Positions 43,387 to 55,769 of a stretch of 64,000 nt of DNA are shown here, in pieces. The DNA comes from Tetraselmis striata (lineage: Eukaryota; Chlorophyta; Chlorodendrophyceae; Chlorodendrales; Chlorodendraceae). The notes under the pieces were generated by a model. That model was not told where the DNA came from, ran no database searches, and saw nothing but the letters and a program-made list of their open reading frames with translations. How positions within the stretch are numbered: position 1 is the stretch's first letter; each line of letters starts with the position of its first letter. Location: NCBI GenBank assembly GCA_006384855.1, contig VCJN01001728.1, positions 248,001 through 312,000 of the forward strand, read 5' to 3'. The position numbers and the translations under genes are program-made.

Positions 43387-46300
43387 TCACGTGCTGGCGG
43401 TGGACTCGCCAACCGGCTGGGACGGCCCGGTAGCCTCCTGCCTCCATGCAGAGATGGGAGCGGCAATATCCGCCGGTCGGCCCTCCGCGCAGCGGTACTC
43501 GGCCTCCACCGGCGTCAAGGGCAAGGTTTGTGCCGGCTCAGTGCTTTCCGCGACTGCGGTTCGCAGAAACTCCTCCTCTTGAGCCGCCAGGGACTGCTGT
43601 TGCTTGCGCTGCGCAGCATGGAAGGGACAGCGCGGCACAGAGAGTTAGTCGGCTGCCTTGGCAATGCCCTTGTCAGCCCACAATAAGTGCGTTAACATCA
43701 ACATTAACACTACACATTGACACCGCACTATCCACAATATCTAATGGAGTGTTACCACACCCGAGCAATCTATTATGATGGAACCTAAGCAATGATTATA
43801 GCGACTAATTATTAGATTTTAGGATGATAGCAGAATAAAATAGACGGATAATACAAAAAACGCCAGAAGGGTGGCAAAACACGGCCGGACAGCGCCGTTT
43901 ACAATTTTTTGCCACTTGCGCGCTAGTCTTACATATGAAGGAGTCGCGGACACGTAGAAGTGCTGCTGACATTGAAAAAAGCGAGTCAACTGTGAAGGTG
44001 TTGACACAACTTGTGTAATTGTCAATTGTAGAGGTAAGAATTATAGTTAACATGTCGAAGATTGACCCACCACTACTGCGGGCTGTCAAAGTTCCGGTGA
44101 CACTTGACAGTTCCCCACCGTGTTAAAGCAAAACACACCCTTTTGATGGCGTGAAACTGCCGACACAGAAAGCCCCTCGCTCTACATGGCTGCATTAGTA
44201 TGGAGGCATCTGTTTTTGCCATCTGTATTGTTTTGAAGTTGAATATTATGCTAGCCCCATATCTGACGTACAATGGGACTTGTTAGCCGTCCGCAGGGGG
44301 GGCGGAGGGACGTTGGAGAACAGAGGAAGGGGAGAGGGTAAGCACCTGTGCGCGCTGCCGCATGACAACGACCACTACGACGATGACCACCAGAACAATC
44401 GCGCCCGCCACGGCACCGATGATTGCAATGATGATGGTAAAGTCCTCGCCGGGCGCAGGCTCGTCGATAGGGGTGGGGTCCGGCGGGGTGGGTGGCGCGC
44501 CGGCGGGGCGCTCCTGGCTGGTCACTGTGGCGGCGCCGCTGCCAAGCGAGCCGCCGGGCAGCACCAGGCCGCTCGCCACCTGTGTCTCCAGGGCCGCAAG
44601 CTCCGCGCCGGTAAAGGCAGTGCGGGCGGCTGGCGGCACCACGGCCACGTCTACCTGCACGCTGCCGGGAGCCAACGCCAGCACCAGGACCTGATCGGTG
44701 CTGACGCCCAGCCGGGCAGCAAGCCAGGCAACAAAGGGCGCCATTTCGTTCTGCAGCCCCTCCACATCGAGGTCGTCTAGCACCAAACGCAGCCTGAAGT
44801 TCTGCAAGCACTCACAGTTTGGCGGTACCGCACCGGGGCGCAGCAGCGTGCCGCCGGTGCAGGGGGTGCACTCCGGCACAGGGGAGGGGGGTGGTGGCGG
44901 GGACGGCGGCGGCGGGGAGGGCGGCGGGGAGGCCGGAGCGGGCGGTGGTGGGGAGGCTGGCGGGGTGACGCGGGTGGCGGGGAGGGCGGCAGGGGTGGGG
45001 AGGGCGGAGGGGGAGGGGGGGACGGCGGAGAGATGGGGCTTGGCGGCGGGGAGCGCGGTCCCGGTGGGCTCGGTGGCGGGCTTGGCGGCGGCGGACTGCA
45101 GGCACACAGCCAAAGCACGGGACAGCGGCTGTCAGAGGCGTAGCGGCGCGTCGAAGAGTATAGCGTTACCACAACGGTGCAGTGTAATAATGGGATAGTG
45201 TACACAAGGGCGGCAGCGCACCTTGGGGGTGGCGGTGGTCTGGGCGGCGGCGGGCTTGGCGGCGGCGGCGGGCGGGGCGGCGGCGGCGGCGGGCTGCGAG
45301 GCGGTGGCGCCGGTGATGGCGGGCTCGGGGGTGGCGGCGGGCTGGCCGGCGGAGGGCTGGGTGGGTTTGGCGGCGGCGCGGGTGCGCCGAGCCCGCAGGT
45401 CGCCATCTCCGCCGAGTAGGCAAAGCTGCCCACGAGCGGCGGGAACACCTGCCCCGGCGGCGACGACTCCTGGCCGTTGAGCGAGACCTCAATGCCGTGC
45501 GAGCCGGCGCCGCTGGGGGTGCAGTACGCAATCGCGTATTCGTTGGCCGCCTGGTTGGGCGCGTCCCCATACAGCGTGCTGGCCGCCGCCACAAACGCGG
45601 TGGACAGCTCCGAGCCGACGGCTGCGTAGGCGTAGCGGCTACCCAGCGCGAGACCGTTCAGGGTTGCGGTGGACGGCTCGGTGCCGAGGCCCAGGAAGAA
45701 GGCACTGGGCACGCTGCCAGCGGAGGGCTGGTTGAGCTTGGCGAAGGCCTGGAATTCGGTGCGTACTGCCGCCGTGTCCTCGCCCGCCGTGAACACCAGC
45801 AGGTTAGCCACCTCTAGCCAGCGCAGGTTGGCGTCCTGCTGCAGCGCGTAGCTGTTCATGCGCGCGACTGCGTACTCCGTGGCACCGTATAGGTCGCGCT
45901 GCGTGTTGGCAAAGGTGCCCGGCAATGACGACGTCATGCGGCCCTCCACAGCCGCAATTACCTGCGCAAAGCCGCAATTGCGTGAGCACCGCATTGGCAA
46001 ACATGGCAGCTGATGCACAACCCACCGGGTGGGTATCCAGTACTTAATGTTGTTTCGCTGTATTGACACAAATAGAAGAAAGGGGGCAAGAGAAGATTGC
46101 CAACTGGAATTCTGGGACGGGTGGAGCCAGGGAGAGGGGCGGCCTGCGGCGGCGCACCTTACTCCGCGACTCGCCGTTTACACCGGGGTCCAGCTCCTTG
46201 ATGGTGGCAAACTCGCCTGGACCCGCGTACGCAAAGATGCCCCACACCCGGTTGTCGATGCAGTCCTGGTCGTACACCCAGTTGATGTACGCCAGCACCG

Positions 46301-49300
46301 CGGCGCGCAGCTCGTCCACCAGGCCGGCACCGGAGTTGGCCGCCTGCAGCAGCGCGCGGCGGCGGCCCGCCTGGATTGCCGGCGTCGGCGCGGGCGTGGG
46401 GACAGTGCCCTCCGAGAGGTCGATCATGAGCACGTGCACGCGCACGCGCGGCAGGCATTTCCAGTACGACTTGGCCACCACAGTGTTGTCCTCGCGCACC
46501 GTCAGCATGCTGTCGCAGTCGAGGTTGGCGAGCGCGCTGCCGTCGCAGTCGCTCATGGCGACGTTTACCTTGACCTGCCCAAACGCCGTAACGCGCGACA
46601 GAGTCTGCGGCGCCACCTGCGCGCACTTGGGCAGCACGAGGTGCACGCAGCGGTACGTGCCGACGAGGTAGCCGTCAAAGGGGTAAAAGCACACCACCGC
46701 GTCCTCTGGCCGCGTGTCCAACGCCATGTCTGTGTCGGCGCCCGGAGGCACCGCCCAAGTGAGCACGCGGCGCACCTGCGCAAGAGTGCCAGGGTATTCT
46801 CAGCATCAGCATGCAAAGTCAACCTGCCAATTTTATCCTGTCACTTGGGGCATTATATTGCTTACAATAATACGGATAGGTTTGATTAATATCAGAACTG
46901 AGCTAATGATGTCATCACACAAAATTCACAGTGCTGTGACATCGATGAAAAGTGTGGATGAAGAGTATGGGTGTGTCTGTGAATATAAAACAACCTATTG
47001 ATCAGGTATCCCAACAAACTGGGCAAGCAGGGCAAAGACCCATTAGAGGGCAGCCAGTTGTTGGGGCATACCCTGTTGTAGAGGTCGTACGTGGGCTCGC
47101 CGAGCGTCATCAGCCCGTCGTCCACAAGGCCCGAGCTGAAGACGCCAAGCTCGGTGCACGGGTCGTCGTCCTCTGCGACCATGGAGAAGGTGATGGCGGA
47201 GCCGCGCACGCCCGCCACACGCGAACGGGGGCTCGGCAGTATCGGCTCAAAGATGGGGTCCACCGGGGGTGTGTGATCTGCGAGATCAGGAATGGGGGGG
47301 GGGGGGTGGGGGGGGGAGGGCAGTGAGAATTGGATTGAGATGGATGAGAGCAGCTGGGAGGAGCTGTGCTGCTAGCGGTGGCTCCTACCTGGGTGGTCGC
47401 AGTCAGTATCGATCCAATAGGGTGCAGTGTTCAGGTAGCACGAGCCGTAGGCCGGCACGATGTTTGGCATGTCGAACGTCTCGCATGCATCCTCCAGCGG
47501 CGCGGTGGGCAGCTCTTCTTGCAGCCGGCGACGGCCGCCCTGCGGTGGCAGCGGCGGCGGTGGCGGCGGCGGCGACGGCGGGGGTGGGCTGGGCGGCGGC
47601 GGCGGCGGGGGGCTTGGCGGCGGGCTGGCGCAGTAGGCTTGGTTGAGACGGCGCCCGCCGAGCGAGGGAGAGCAGGGCACCGGCGGCGGCGGACTGGGCG
47701 GCGGCGCCGCTGGCACGGGTGGCGGTCTGCAATAGGACGGCAGCTGCCGCAGGTGCCGGCCGCCGAAGTTGGGCCCGTAGCAGGGCGGCGGTGGCGGTGC
47801 GCAGCCCGTCGGGTCTGGGTCGCACCAGCGGTTGAGGTCCTCAAAGAGCGTGTATGGGTGCAGGATCTGCTCCACTGGCAGTGGCTCGCGGTCAGACGCG
47901 ACCACGCCAGGGCAGCAGGTACCCCATTCTGACTCGCACTTGTGCACTTGTGTGCGGCCGACGGTGCCGGTGAAGTTGAAATTTTGGCAAGTCGTCTGGG
48001 CAGATGGCATAGGGGGCAGGAATAGGGGGGTCAGCGTGCAAGGGACGAATGCAAAGCATGCCGGCGCTGTGTGTTATCAGTTGGAGGCAAGCGGCCGTAC
48101 CACGTCCGTGTCGCACGCGTTGGGGTTGTACACGCTGGCAAGGTCCACCGCCCCGCCACCACAGATGGCGCATTGAGGGATCTGGTCGTTGCCATACTTG
48201 CCCGAGGGGTTCTTGAAGGTGGGGATGCCTGCAGCGGGTACACGGCAGGTTCAGGAAGACATTTCATAAAAAAGGGTTCGGATTCCAAGCTTAAAAGGAG
48301 GCTCGCAACGGAATCCGTCAGTTCCAATAGCAGGAATGCTTCTGCTTGCAGCGCGCTACCAGTGTCATAATGGCGTGGCATTTGGAGCAGTGCATCCATG
48401 CCAAGCTGCAGCAGGTTGGCGCACCTGTGGCGCTGGGCTTGCAGTCACCGGCGCACATGTGCAGCGGCGGGTAGAGGTACAGCAAAAAGTCCAGCGGCAC
48501 GGTGATGTGGCCCACTGTGTCGTCTTGGGAGCACGTGGCTGGGTTGTTCGTGAGGCAGGGGTCGTGCGAGCTGGAGCGGATCTCCACCACCAGGTTCCAC
48601 AGTCCCGGATTGAGCGGCTCCTGGAAGAGCAGTGAGGCAACAGTCAGGAGCAGGTCTACCCGTACTCCAGGTGGCGGCTTGATGGCCGCAACACTAATGT
48701 CGTCACTGTAGCCATTGATGCCACCTGGCATCATCATCACATCTGCATCGAAAACGGAGCAGGCGCATACTTTGCTGGGTGAGTTCCCCTGAACGCCGTA
48801 CACCACTCCGGTGTCGCTCACAAAGCTCTCCTGATACACGCCCTCGTCAACCTCAAAGGGGCTGCGCCCTGTCTCCCACTGCACAACACCCGTGGCGCGC
48901 CGGACCTACGCACCGCCCAGCGTCGTAGTCAGCAATCAGCCCTGCTGGCTGGCCATTCCGCACGAGCAGGTGAGAAGGGAGGGGCGGAGTAACGGAGGGA
49001 AGGGGTTTGGGCTACGCACCACAAGGTCGGGTGGGGAGTGGGCGATGTGGATGGCGGGGTCCCAAGGTGGGTAGTCCTCGCAGTTGAACTCTGCACACTC
49101 TTCGCCGGCAGGGCCGTCATTGCGACAATATTGCCGGCCGCCGCCCTGTGTGGTGCCGTGGGAGGGTCAGCGGGTAGGCAGGCGCAGCGGTGCTCCAGGC
49201 TGATAGCCAAACATGCAGCCAGGCAAACTCATATGGAGGCCAAAGGGAGGAGATGGCTGGACCTTGGGGCAGTTCGCGCAGTTAGCAGCGCCGCCCGAGC

Positions 49301-52300
49301 CCGGCGCCCCAGCGACGCAGGCATAGTTGAAGGCCTCAAGGCGCCTGACGTCATATACTTCCTGTGCACACGCCGGAGGCAAGGATTGGTAAGGCTTCCC
49401 ATGGAGGTAGAAGCAATCGGACCGCAATATGTCACAGGCTTAACCCTATGCACATACTTGCTCATAGGGTAATAAATTCCAGTTATTTACAATTTTTTTG
49501 TGTTGGCGGCGCTGCCAACATGACGTAGCATAGCATAACATGTATCTTTTTTGAGAATGAGAATGTGGCTATTTTTTACAATATATATGTTCTGAGAAAG
49601 AGGATGCAGGTAGTCCAGATGGGTGCGTGCATGAGGGACGGGGTACATGTATGTATGTGTGGGGGGGGGGGGGGGGGGGGAGGGGGGGGGGCACCTTATA
49701 CCAGAACGGAGGGTAGGTTCCCTCTGGGATGCTGTTGCCCATGAGCGCACCCTGCTTCCGCCAGTCAGCAAGGAAAAATTCCACGGTGTCATCCGCGTCG
49801 GGGTCGTACGCGGACAGCTGGAAGGTGGTCATCCAGTCATACTGGCTCATGTACTCGCGCCCCATGTAGGGAACCGGGAACACCGCCAGCGAGGTGGCGA
49901 CAGGGGAGCGGTTGCTACCCTGCACGTTGACGGAGATCTGCGCAGACACACCAGACCTTACTTCAGGCATCATCCAAGGCAATGCCATTGTATATTGGTT
50001 TGCCACATCAAATGATAAGTAATTCGTAAATACGAGGACTGCATGGCGCTGGCCACTGCCGCATCCACACAGTGCGTGCACAGACAAGCAGGGGAAAAGC
50101 GGATAGTGGGGACATGGGGGCACCCGCCTCTAGGCGAAAGCGGCCGTGATTGTTGTTGTTGAGCTCCCCAGAGGTGCGGGTAAGGCGGTCTCCCCCCGTG
50201 AAAAATGCCACCCATGGCTCTGAGCTGCTCAGCTTCCCAAAGCTGTACGTGTGCTCAATGGGCAGGCTTGTGCCGCGGATGTAGTTGCCCAGGATGTCTT
50301 GCTCGTGGTTTACCTGCGCCAGGATCAGCCGCAGCTCAGGACGCAGTTAAAAGCACTGGGGGGAAACAGGGTGGAGAAGAGTGCCAACCAGAGCATGATG
50401 CAGCGCCAGCAAGCCTCAGAGGGGTAGCCAACTCACCTCGGTCACCTTCATGATCAGAGTGTCGTAGCCGCCGTCGCCAAAGAAGAAGCCAAACGTGTCC
50501 GCCCAGGGGGAGCAATGGTCCGGCTCATCGTCAACGCGGGCTTCGCAGGGAGTCAACGAGCCCTGCATGGCAGTGGCCAAGTTGGTCAGGGGAAGATGTA
50601 CCGAGTGTCGCAGCAATGGCGCTACTTTGTTACAGTGTTTGCACTGGTTGGCTTATTATGCAAAGAATGGGGGGATGGACCGAGCGCAGTGAAAGTGCGC
50701 CGGGGGGGGGGTACCCTGCTGCTGTCTGGGTTGTTAAAGTTGTCGTACGGGATGTTCAGCCCTGTCAGGCTGTCCGTCCGGTGCGCCACATCAGTGCCCT
50801 CCGGCAGGCCGTTGCAGAAGGGGCGGTCGCCTGGCCCAAGCAGAACATCCGGCAGCCATCAGGGGCCATCAGCACTCTAGGCAGGCAATGAATACACTTT
50901 AATCCAACACCCCCTCTCTGGAGACAATACTGCCATGTAATCCTGCGCGGCTGTCAGCCGGCATGCAGGCTACCCCACCTGTGTCAAAGGGATTGAGGCA
51001 GATGATATCGTTGGGTAGCGGCAGGCCGTCTGTGCGGCGGCCCACAGGAAACCGGATGAACCACGGCGTCGGCTCCACGTAGTCAGTTCCCATTGGGAAC
51101 CCAAAGGTCTGTGAGTTCCAGACATTGGCTTGAAAGCCATCGCTGTCGGTGTACTCCTCCCTGAAGAAATTCCCCCTGTGCGCCAGGCAGGCAGGCGGGC
51201 AGCTTGGCGCGTCAGCGAGGCGGCAGATTGGTTGGAATTGGCGCTCTGCGCGCCTGCACTGAGCCTGGTCCAGCATGCCAGATGCGGCGCGCACCAGCTG
51301 TAGTCCTTGCGGTACACCAGGTCCACCGTGAAGTAGACCTTGCGCTGGGAGCCGGCTTGCGCATCGTTGAATGTTGTGTCTGGCTCCCATTTTATCGTCC
51401 CGAAACGGAAGTGCGTCGCTGTGGCGGTGGAAGCAGGGGCAGAAGAGGCATCGGGGTAAGCGCAGAGGGCTGGCCGTGGTGCCCTTGCTGTGAGAGTAAG
51501 CGGCCGGGCCATGATACTGAGCTGCTTGCTACGTGTTCACCCCCCCCCCCCCCCCCCCCCCCCCCTCCCGGCGCCTCCGCACACTTCTTCCTCCTCCCTT
51601 CACCACAAGTCACTCCCAGATGCCCTGCTGGAAATAGCAAACCTGGCCCATTTGTTGTTCCTATAGATGGCTGGGTGGGCACGTCGGGCGACGATGGCTG
51701 TATAAACCTGGCATGGCGATGCCCCGAATTCCCCTGTAACCTTCGTCATATCAAACATTTCTCTATTTTATTGGAGTGCACAGGGTCCAGGGCCGCCCTC
51801 GCAGGTACACCTCAAGCATCATCTGGACCCCTGACTCTCATTTAGCGCCTGCTCCAGCGCAGTTAAATCCCCCTCTTACCCCCCCCCCCCCCGCCCCCAC
51901 CAACCCTCTTTGCCATGTTGCTGCCCTCCCTGCTGCCATTGTCTGGGGTAAAGCGGATGGCAGGATACGCTAGGTCGTCGCCGACCCTTGGCGCAGCCAC
52001 CAGCTTGCTGCACCTGTCCAGCCCAAAAACTCCGCAGCAGCTGGGATCAGGTCACGCGAAGCTCGGGCTTTTACGGTGCCAGGCACGTCTGCACGCAGTG
52101 TAGCGAGCGCGCCGGACGGCCGCGCAGGGCTCGCGCCGTGGCGACTCCGCGCATGCGGCATGCCGCGGGTAATCCTAATACTTACGGCCATTACTTATTG
52201 TGTCGCTGACCGCCCAGGCTGCCCCCGCTGCCCGGGGCACCCACCGTGGCACGCCCGCGGCAGCAGCACGCACGCCAGCAGCAGCGGCAGCAGCGTTCGC

Positions 52301-52314
52301 CGCAGCGGCGCCAT
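43387..52314 (-). CDS. large cell-surface type I membrane protein with SPPP-rich stalks
   Basis: Seventeen exons join in phase: 52314-52245, 51418-51295, 51175-50979, 50830-50715, 50562-50437, 50313-50124, 49960-49695, 49361-49263, 49145-49020, 48878-48425, 48228-48101, 47995-47389, 47277-47072, 46775-46158, 45961-45222, 45095-44346 and 43608-43387 (about 1,680 residues). The N-terminus MAPLRRTLLPLLLACVLLPR is a signal peptide. An ectodomain begins ATHFRFGTIKWEPD and includes FGFFFGDGG, NNNNHGRFRLEA and FPVPYMGREYM, a beta-rich module seen repeatedly in algal and bacterial surface proteins. Then come cysteine-rich segments (NCANCPK, CAICGGG), GGRRRLQ spacers between polyproline blocks, a von Willebrand-A/SEA-like region (LRLVLDDLDVEGLQ) and a transmembrane helix (FTIIIAIIGAVAGAIVLVVI). 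The tail is about 75 residues, Gln/Glu-rich. Ser-Pro repeats predict hydroxyproline glycosylation, as in algal wall proteins. Phase closure needs one extra base in the C run at about 44962-44965. The exon 8 donor (49263) is the least certain junction. The ligand is unknown. Confidence 0.8.
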
Positions 52315-54079
52315 CCTGGCGTAGGTTAGTTGATGAGAGGCGAATACTCAGACTGCTTGCCCCGGTCGACCTGTGAAAGGTTGGGGGGAGGGGGGGGGGG
52401 GGGGGGGGGGCTGTACCCCCGGCCGGCATCGGATCATGGGTTGTTGGTCCTTCGAGTCGCTCTGCCCGCGGCGGGTCCGTCGATCGTTTCAGCATCACCG
52501 CCGTCGCTTGCTGGTGTACGGTACCAGTACAGGTACCAGTAGTTAACTCTGTATAACTGCGGTACTGGTTCTCCTTTTATTTTCCCGCCCCCGGGACAGG
52601 ACTGGCACCAGTGAAACCCTTGCAGCGTCTCTACGACGGCCGTTTTCGGAGCCATCAAGCTACGGAAAGCCCTGAGACGGGGACGCTCCTTTGTAGTAAA
52701 CAAGCAAATTGCCGAAGCATCCCGAAAGACTAGTTCTGTTTGTAGTGCGCTTTTGTAAAAGCCCTTATGTAATTAATGACATGAAATCCCGAAAGACTAA
52801 ATATTGGCCAGTGACGGAATTTCCAGCACTGTTCGATCACCGTCTAAAACACTGCCATCAAAATACCCGGCATTGACAACGAAAGGTCAGCCCTACCCGT
52901 TTGGGCGTCGGCCCATGCGAGTTATGCGAGTTAACCCGCGGAGCAAAGCATTTCGGGAGTGCGATACATGTGCAACTCAAAAAGGTGATGTGAGGGAGGG
53001 CCCAACGCCATACCTGGAAAAAATTCCCATTCCCAGTAAAATCCAGGGCGCCGTGAAGGGAGGGGGGGGACCCCGCCCAAAATACTCATGGTACTATTGT
53101 GGTACTATATTATTTTGGGAGGGGCTGTGCCACACTCAATCGAGATGTAAACACGGTACATCACATTGTTTGATCAAAGTGGCCCCTACCGCACGTGGTC
53201 TCAGCCAGTCTGAGGTGCCGGCTATAGCTTCACCGATATTCGGAATTATCGAAGAGCAGCCAAAACCTTCGTGGGTCTTCCTTGGTTCTTGGCTCCCTAG
53301 CCTCTTGCTTGGTTTCGGGCTTATATCTTTCTTTTGCTGCAACCGTTCACAATTGCTTTTAGTACCGCTTTTCGTGCGCATATGTTAAAGCATTGATGAA
53401 AGAAAGGCCAAAATCTTAGACATGACTCCTACATGTACTCCTCTGGCTTAATCGCATAGGGCGAGCGAGGTGGCGGGAGCGATTAAAAAGCCGGAACTGA
53501 GCCGGATCTTGCAGACCTCCTAACTATTTGTAGTGGGATAGCCAAGGTTTCTATGACCCCCGCGGCCCAATACACCCTTACCTAGTGTCGCTTGACCTTC
53601 CTCTTCCGTCGCTCCTTCGGTTGTGGCTCGTTGGAGGGCAACGCTTCTCCAGCTGCTGCCCTAGCTGTCGCGGTAGCCGTTGGTAGGCGTAGTTATTATT
53701 GAATAATTAGTTAAATTGTTCGTAACGCCGCCTGCTAAGCGGAGAGCGCACGACGCGCGCGGACGTGCTGCCCTCAACACAACACAACAACACAATTTCG
53801 CCGCCATTGTCACCACAGCTCCGAATTCAGCGAAATGTAATTTTTTGGAGGGGTTGGGCCACACTCAATAATTGAGATGTAAGCACAGTATATTACAGTG
53901 TTTCCTCGAAGTGGCCCTTGCCGCACAGTAGTCTTAGCCAATCTGAGGCGCCGGCTATAGCTTCATCGATATTCAACATTATCGAAGAGCACCCAGTTCC
54001 TTAGACATGACTCGCAACATACTTCAGTCACTAACTTTTAGATAACGCAGTAGATGACGGTGCCCGTTTCAATACCCGC
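52315..54079. repeat. mosaic of dispersed repeats
   Basis: No gene is seen. 53276-53400 and part of 52734-52785 belong to the inverted-repeat family at 20154/22406. About 53112-53268 recurs directly at about 53846-53990 (CACACTCAAT..GAGATGTAA, GCCGGCTATAGCTTCA). 52583-52625 (CCCGCCCCCGGGACAGGACT) recurs at 58808-58850. A G tract sits at 52395-52410. Together this is a nest of old insertions just upstream of the surface-protein gene. Confidence 0.65.
53485..53842 (+). repeat. ~350-bp direct repeat, left copy
   Basis: It runs from AAAAAGCCGGAACT to TCAGCGAAAT and matches 58418-58768 with perhaps 80 percent identity by eye. Shared words are ACCTAGTGTCGCTTGA, TAGTTAAATT, CTGCTAAGCGGAGAGCGC, CACAATTTCGCCG and CACAGCTCCGAA. 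The pair encloses about 4.6 kb of satellite and minisatellite DNA. Confidence 0.8.
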
Positions 54080-55442
54080 TGGATTAGTCAAGTGTACGCC
54101 GCCGTATACGCCGCTGCGTAATTCGTAGCGTCATCAGCGGCGAGGTCGCCGCCGGAAAGGTAGTTCCAGGTGCGCCCCTCGTACCGTCCTACTTCGACTC
54201 GTGCCAATGCTACTGATGCATGGCGTGTCGGCGGGGCACCACCCGAACTATCCCGTCGCATGACTTGCAAGGCACCCCGGCGTGTACGTGTTGCGTACAG
54301 CGGGGCGTCATCAGCAGAGAAGACATTCCACCGGAGAATCTCATCCGTGTAGGCTCATGCGGCGCGCTCGTGCACGGCATGACGATACGATGTTATGTTT
54401 GGCGCGCATCCCACGCGTTGCGCGGCGCGGCGCTGAATGTTGGCTTGTAATATTATAAAAATACGAATCAACAGCAAAATATGAACCACAAATGTGCAAA
54501 AATATGCGTCCATCGCATCCTCTCTGCATGCCCAATGGGGCGTCATCTACATAGGGACCATCTGCAAGTTACATGCGTCCGCCAAAAGCGCAGAATACGC
54601 ATCGCGATCGTGCGTGTCTCGGTTGTACGAAGCTATAATAGCAGGATAAACTTCGTTTGAGCGCGCGTACCAATACGGTTGTACTAATACGCATCGCGAT
54701 CGTGCATGGCGCGCTAATATCAGTACGAGGTTACTTCGGTTGCTGCCCCTCAGCCAAGATTTAGGTTACGCCGTAGCCAACCGCGCCCGAAAAATAACCA
54801 CCCGTTGGTCTAGCAAGGTGTACGCTCGCGTGTGCGCAGTCGCGCCCATCGCAACGCCATCAGCAGCTGAAGTGCTGCCGTCAAGCTAGTTCGATGTACT
54901 TCTCCGACCCCTTATATTGATCTCGCCGGGTGCGTATTACCAACGCATAGGCGGAGCGCAACGAAAACTAGCTCCTTGCATGCTCTGCGAGGCACGCCGG
55001 CGTGTACGCGCATCGTACGACCGGTCGCAATCAATTGAGAGACCCTCTGCCGGTGCACGTCGTCCGAGCGAGCGTACATGTGTACGCATCACCATCATGC
55101 GTGGCGCAATGGTACGATATTACATCGGTCGAAATATTATGGCCGTCTCCCAGAGAATTAGGAATACGCCGTAAACAACGGCGCCCGAAATACAAACACC
55201 CGCTGGTCCAGCTAGGTGTACATACGCCGGCATGTACGCAGTTGCGCTCGACGAGCATCGTCATCATCATCGCGATCCGCTGCCGGTAAGCTAGTTCAAC
55301 GTACTTTTCCGACCCCCGTGTCGATCTCCGCGGGTGCGTATGACTTGATACGTCGCCGAAGCACGACGAGAGCTAGCGCCTCACATGTCTTGTAAGGCAC
55401 GCTTGCGTGCACGCGCTGCGTAAAACGAGGCGACATCAAGTG

Positions 55443-55519
55443 AGTGTAAGGATACCGCGCAAAACGCACCAGGCACTGGGTACCCACATGGGGATTTGTG
55501 TGGTACATATCCTTACACT
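55443..55519. repeat. ~75-bp repeat with inverted ends, copy 1
   Basis: It begins AGTGTAAGGATA and ends TATCCTTACACT, giving an inverted pair of 12 bases around about 50 bases of unique sequence (CACCAGGCACTGGGTACCCA in the middle). Copy 2 lies at about 55692-55769. The size and inverted ends suggest a tiny MITE-like unit or a cruciform-forming satellite insert. Confidence 0.7.
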
Positions 55520-55691
55520 CCACCCCCCCCCCCCCCCCCCCATAGGATGGAGGACCTCCTCCAGCAAAGTTTCGGCTTGGATTCGGTGGCGATCCGCATT
55601 GTCCGGGTCGTCCAACATTGCGGGATATTATATCATGTTATATGTTTCTCCGCGGGATCGAACCCGGGTCCAATGCGTGCGTAGAAGCACC

Positions 55692-55769
55692 AACTGTAAA
55701 GATACCGCGCAAGACGCACCATGCACTGGGTACCCACATGGGGATTTGTGTGGTACATATCCTTACAGT
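55692..55769. repeat. ~75-bp repeat with inverted ends, copy 2
   Basis: It begins ACTGTAAAGATA and ends TATCCTTACAGT. The inner sequence is near identical to copy 1, and the outermost bases differ in both arms in a complementary way (GTG/CAC versus CTG/CAG). That suggests the ends are kept paired. Confidence 0.7.

Noticed and set aside
44251..44811. 186-codon minus-strand Arg/Gly-rich ORF
   Set aside because: Alternate-frame shadow of the transmembrane exon, which reads cleanly in the frame of 44283-45113.
45177..45480. Gly/Ala-rich plus-strand ORFs
   Set aside because: Antisense shadows of the polyproline-coding exons of the surface protein.
55630..55690. tRNA-like T-arm (GGGTTCGATCCC on the minus strand) with an upstream CAGTTGGT
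   Set aside because: The acceptor stem and anticodon arm do not pair. At most it is a pseudo-tRNA or a SINE-like fragment.
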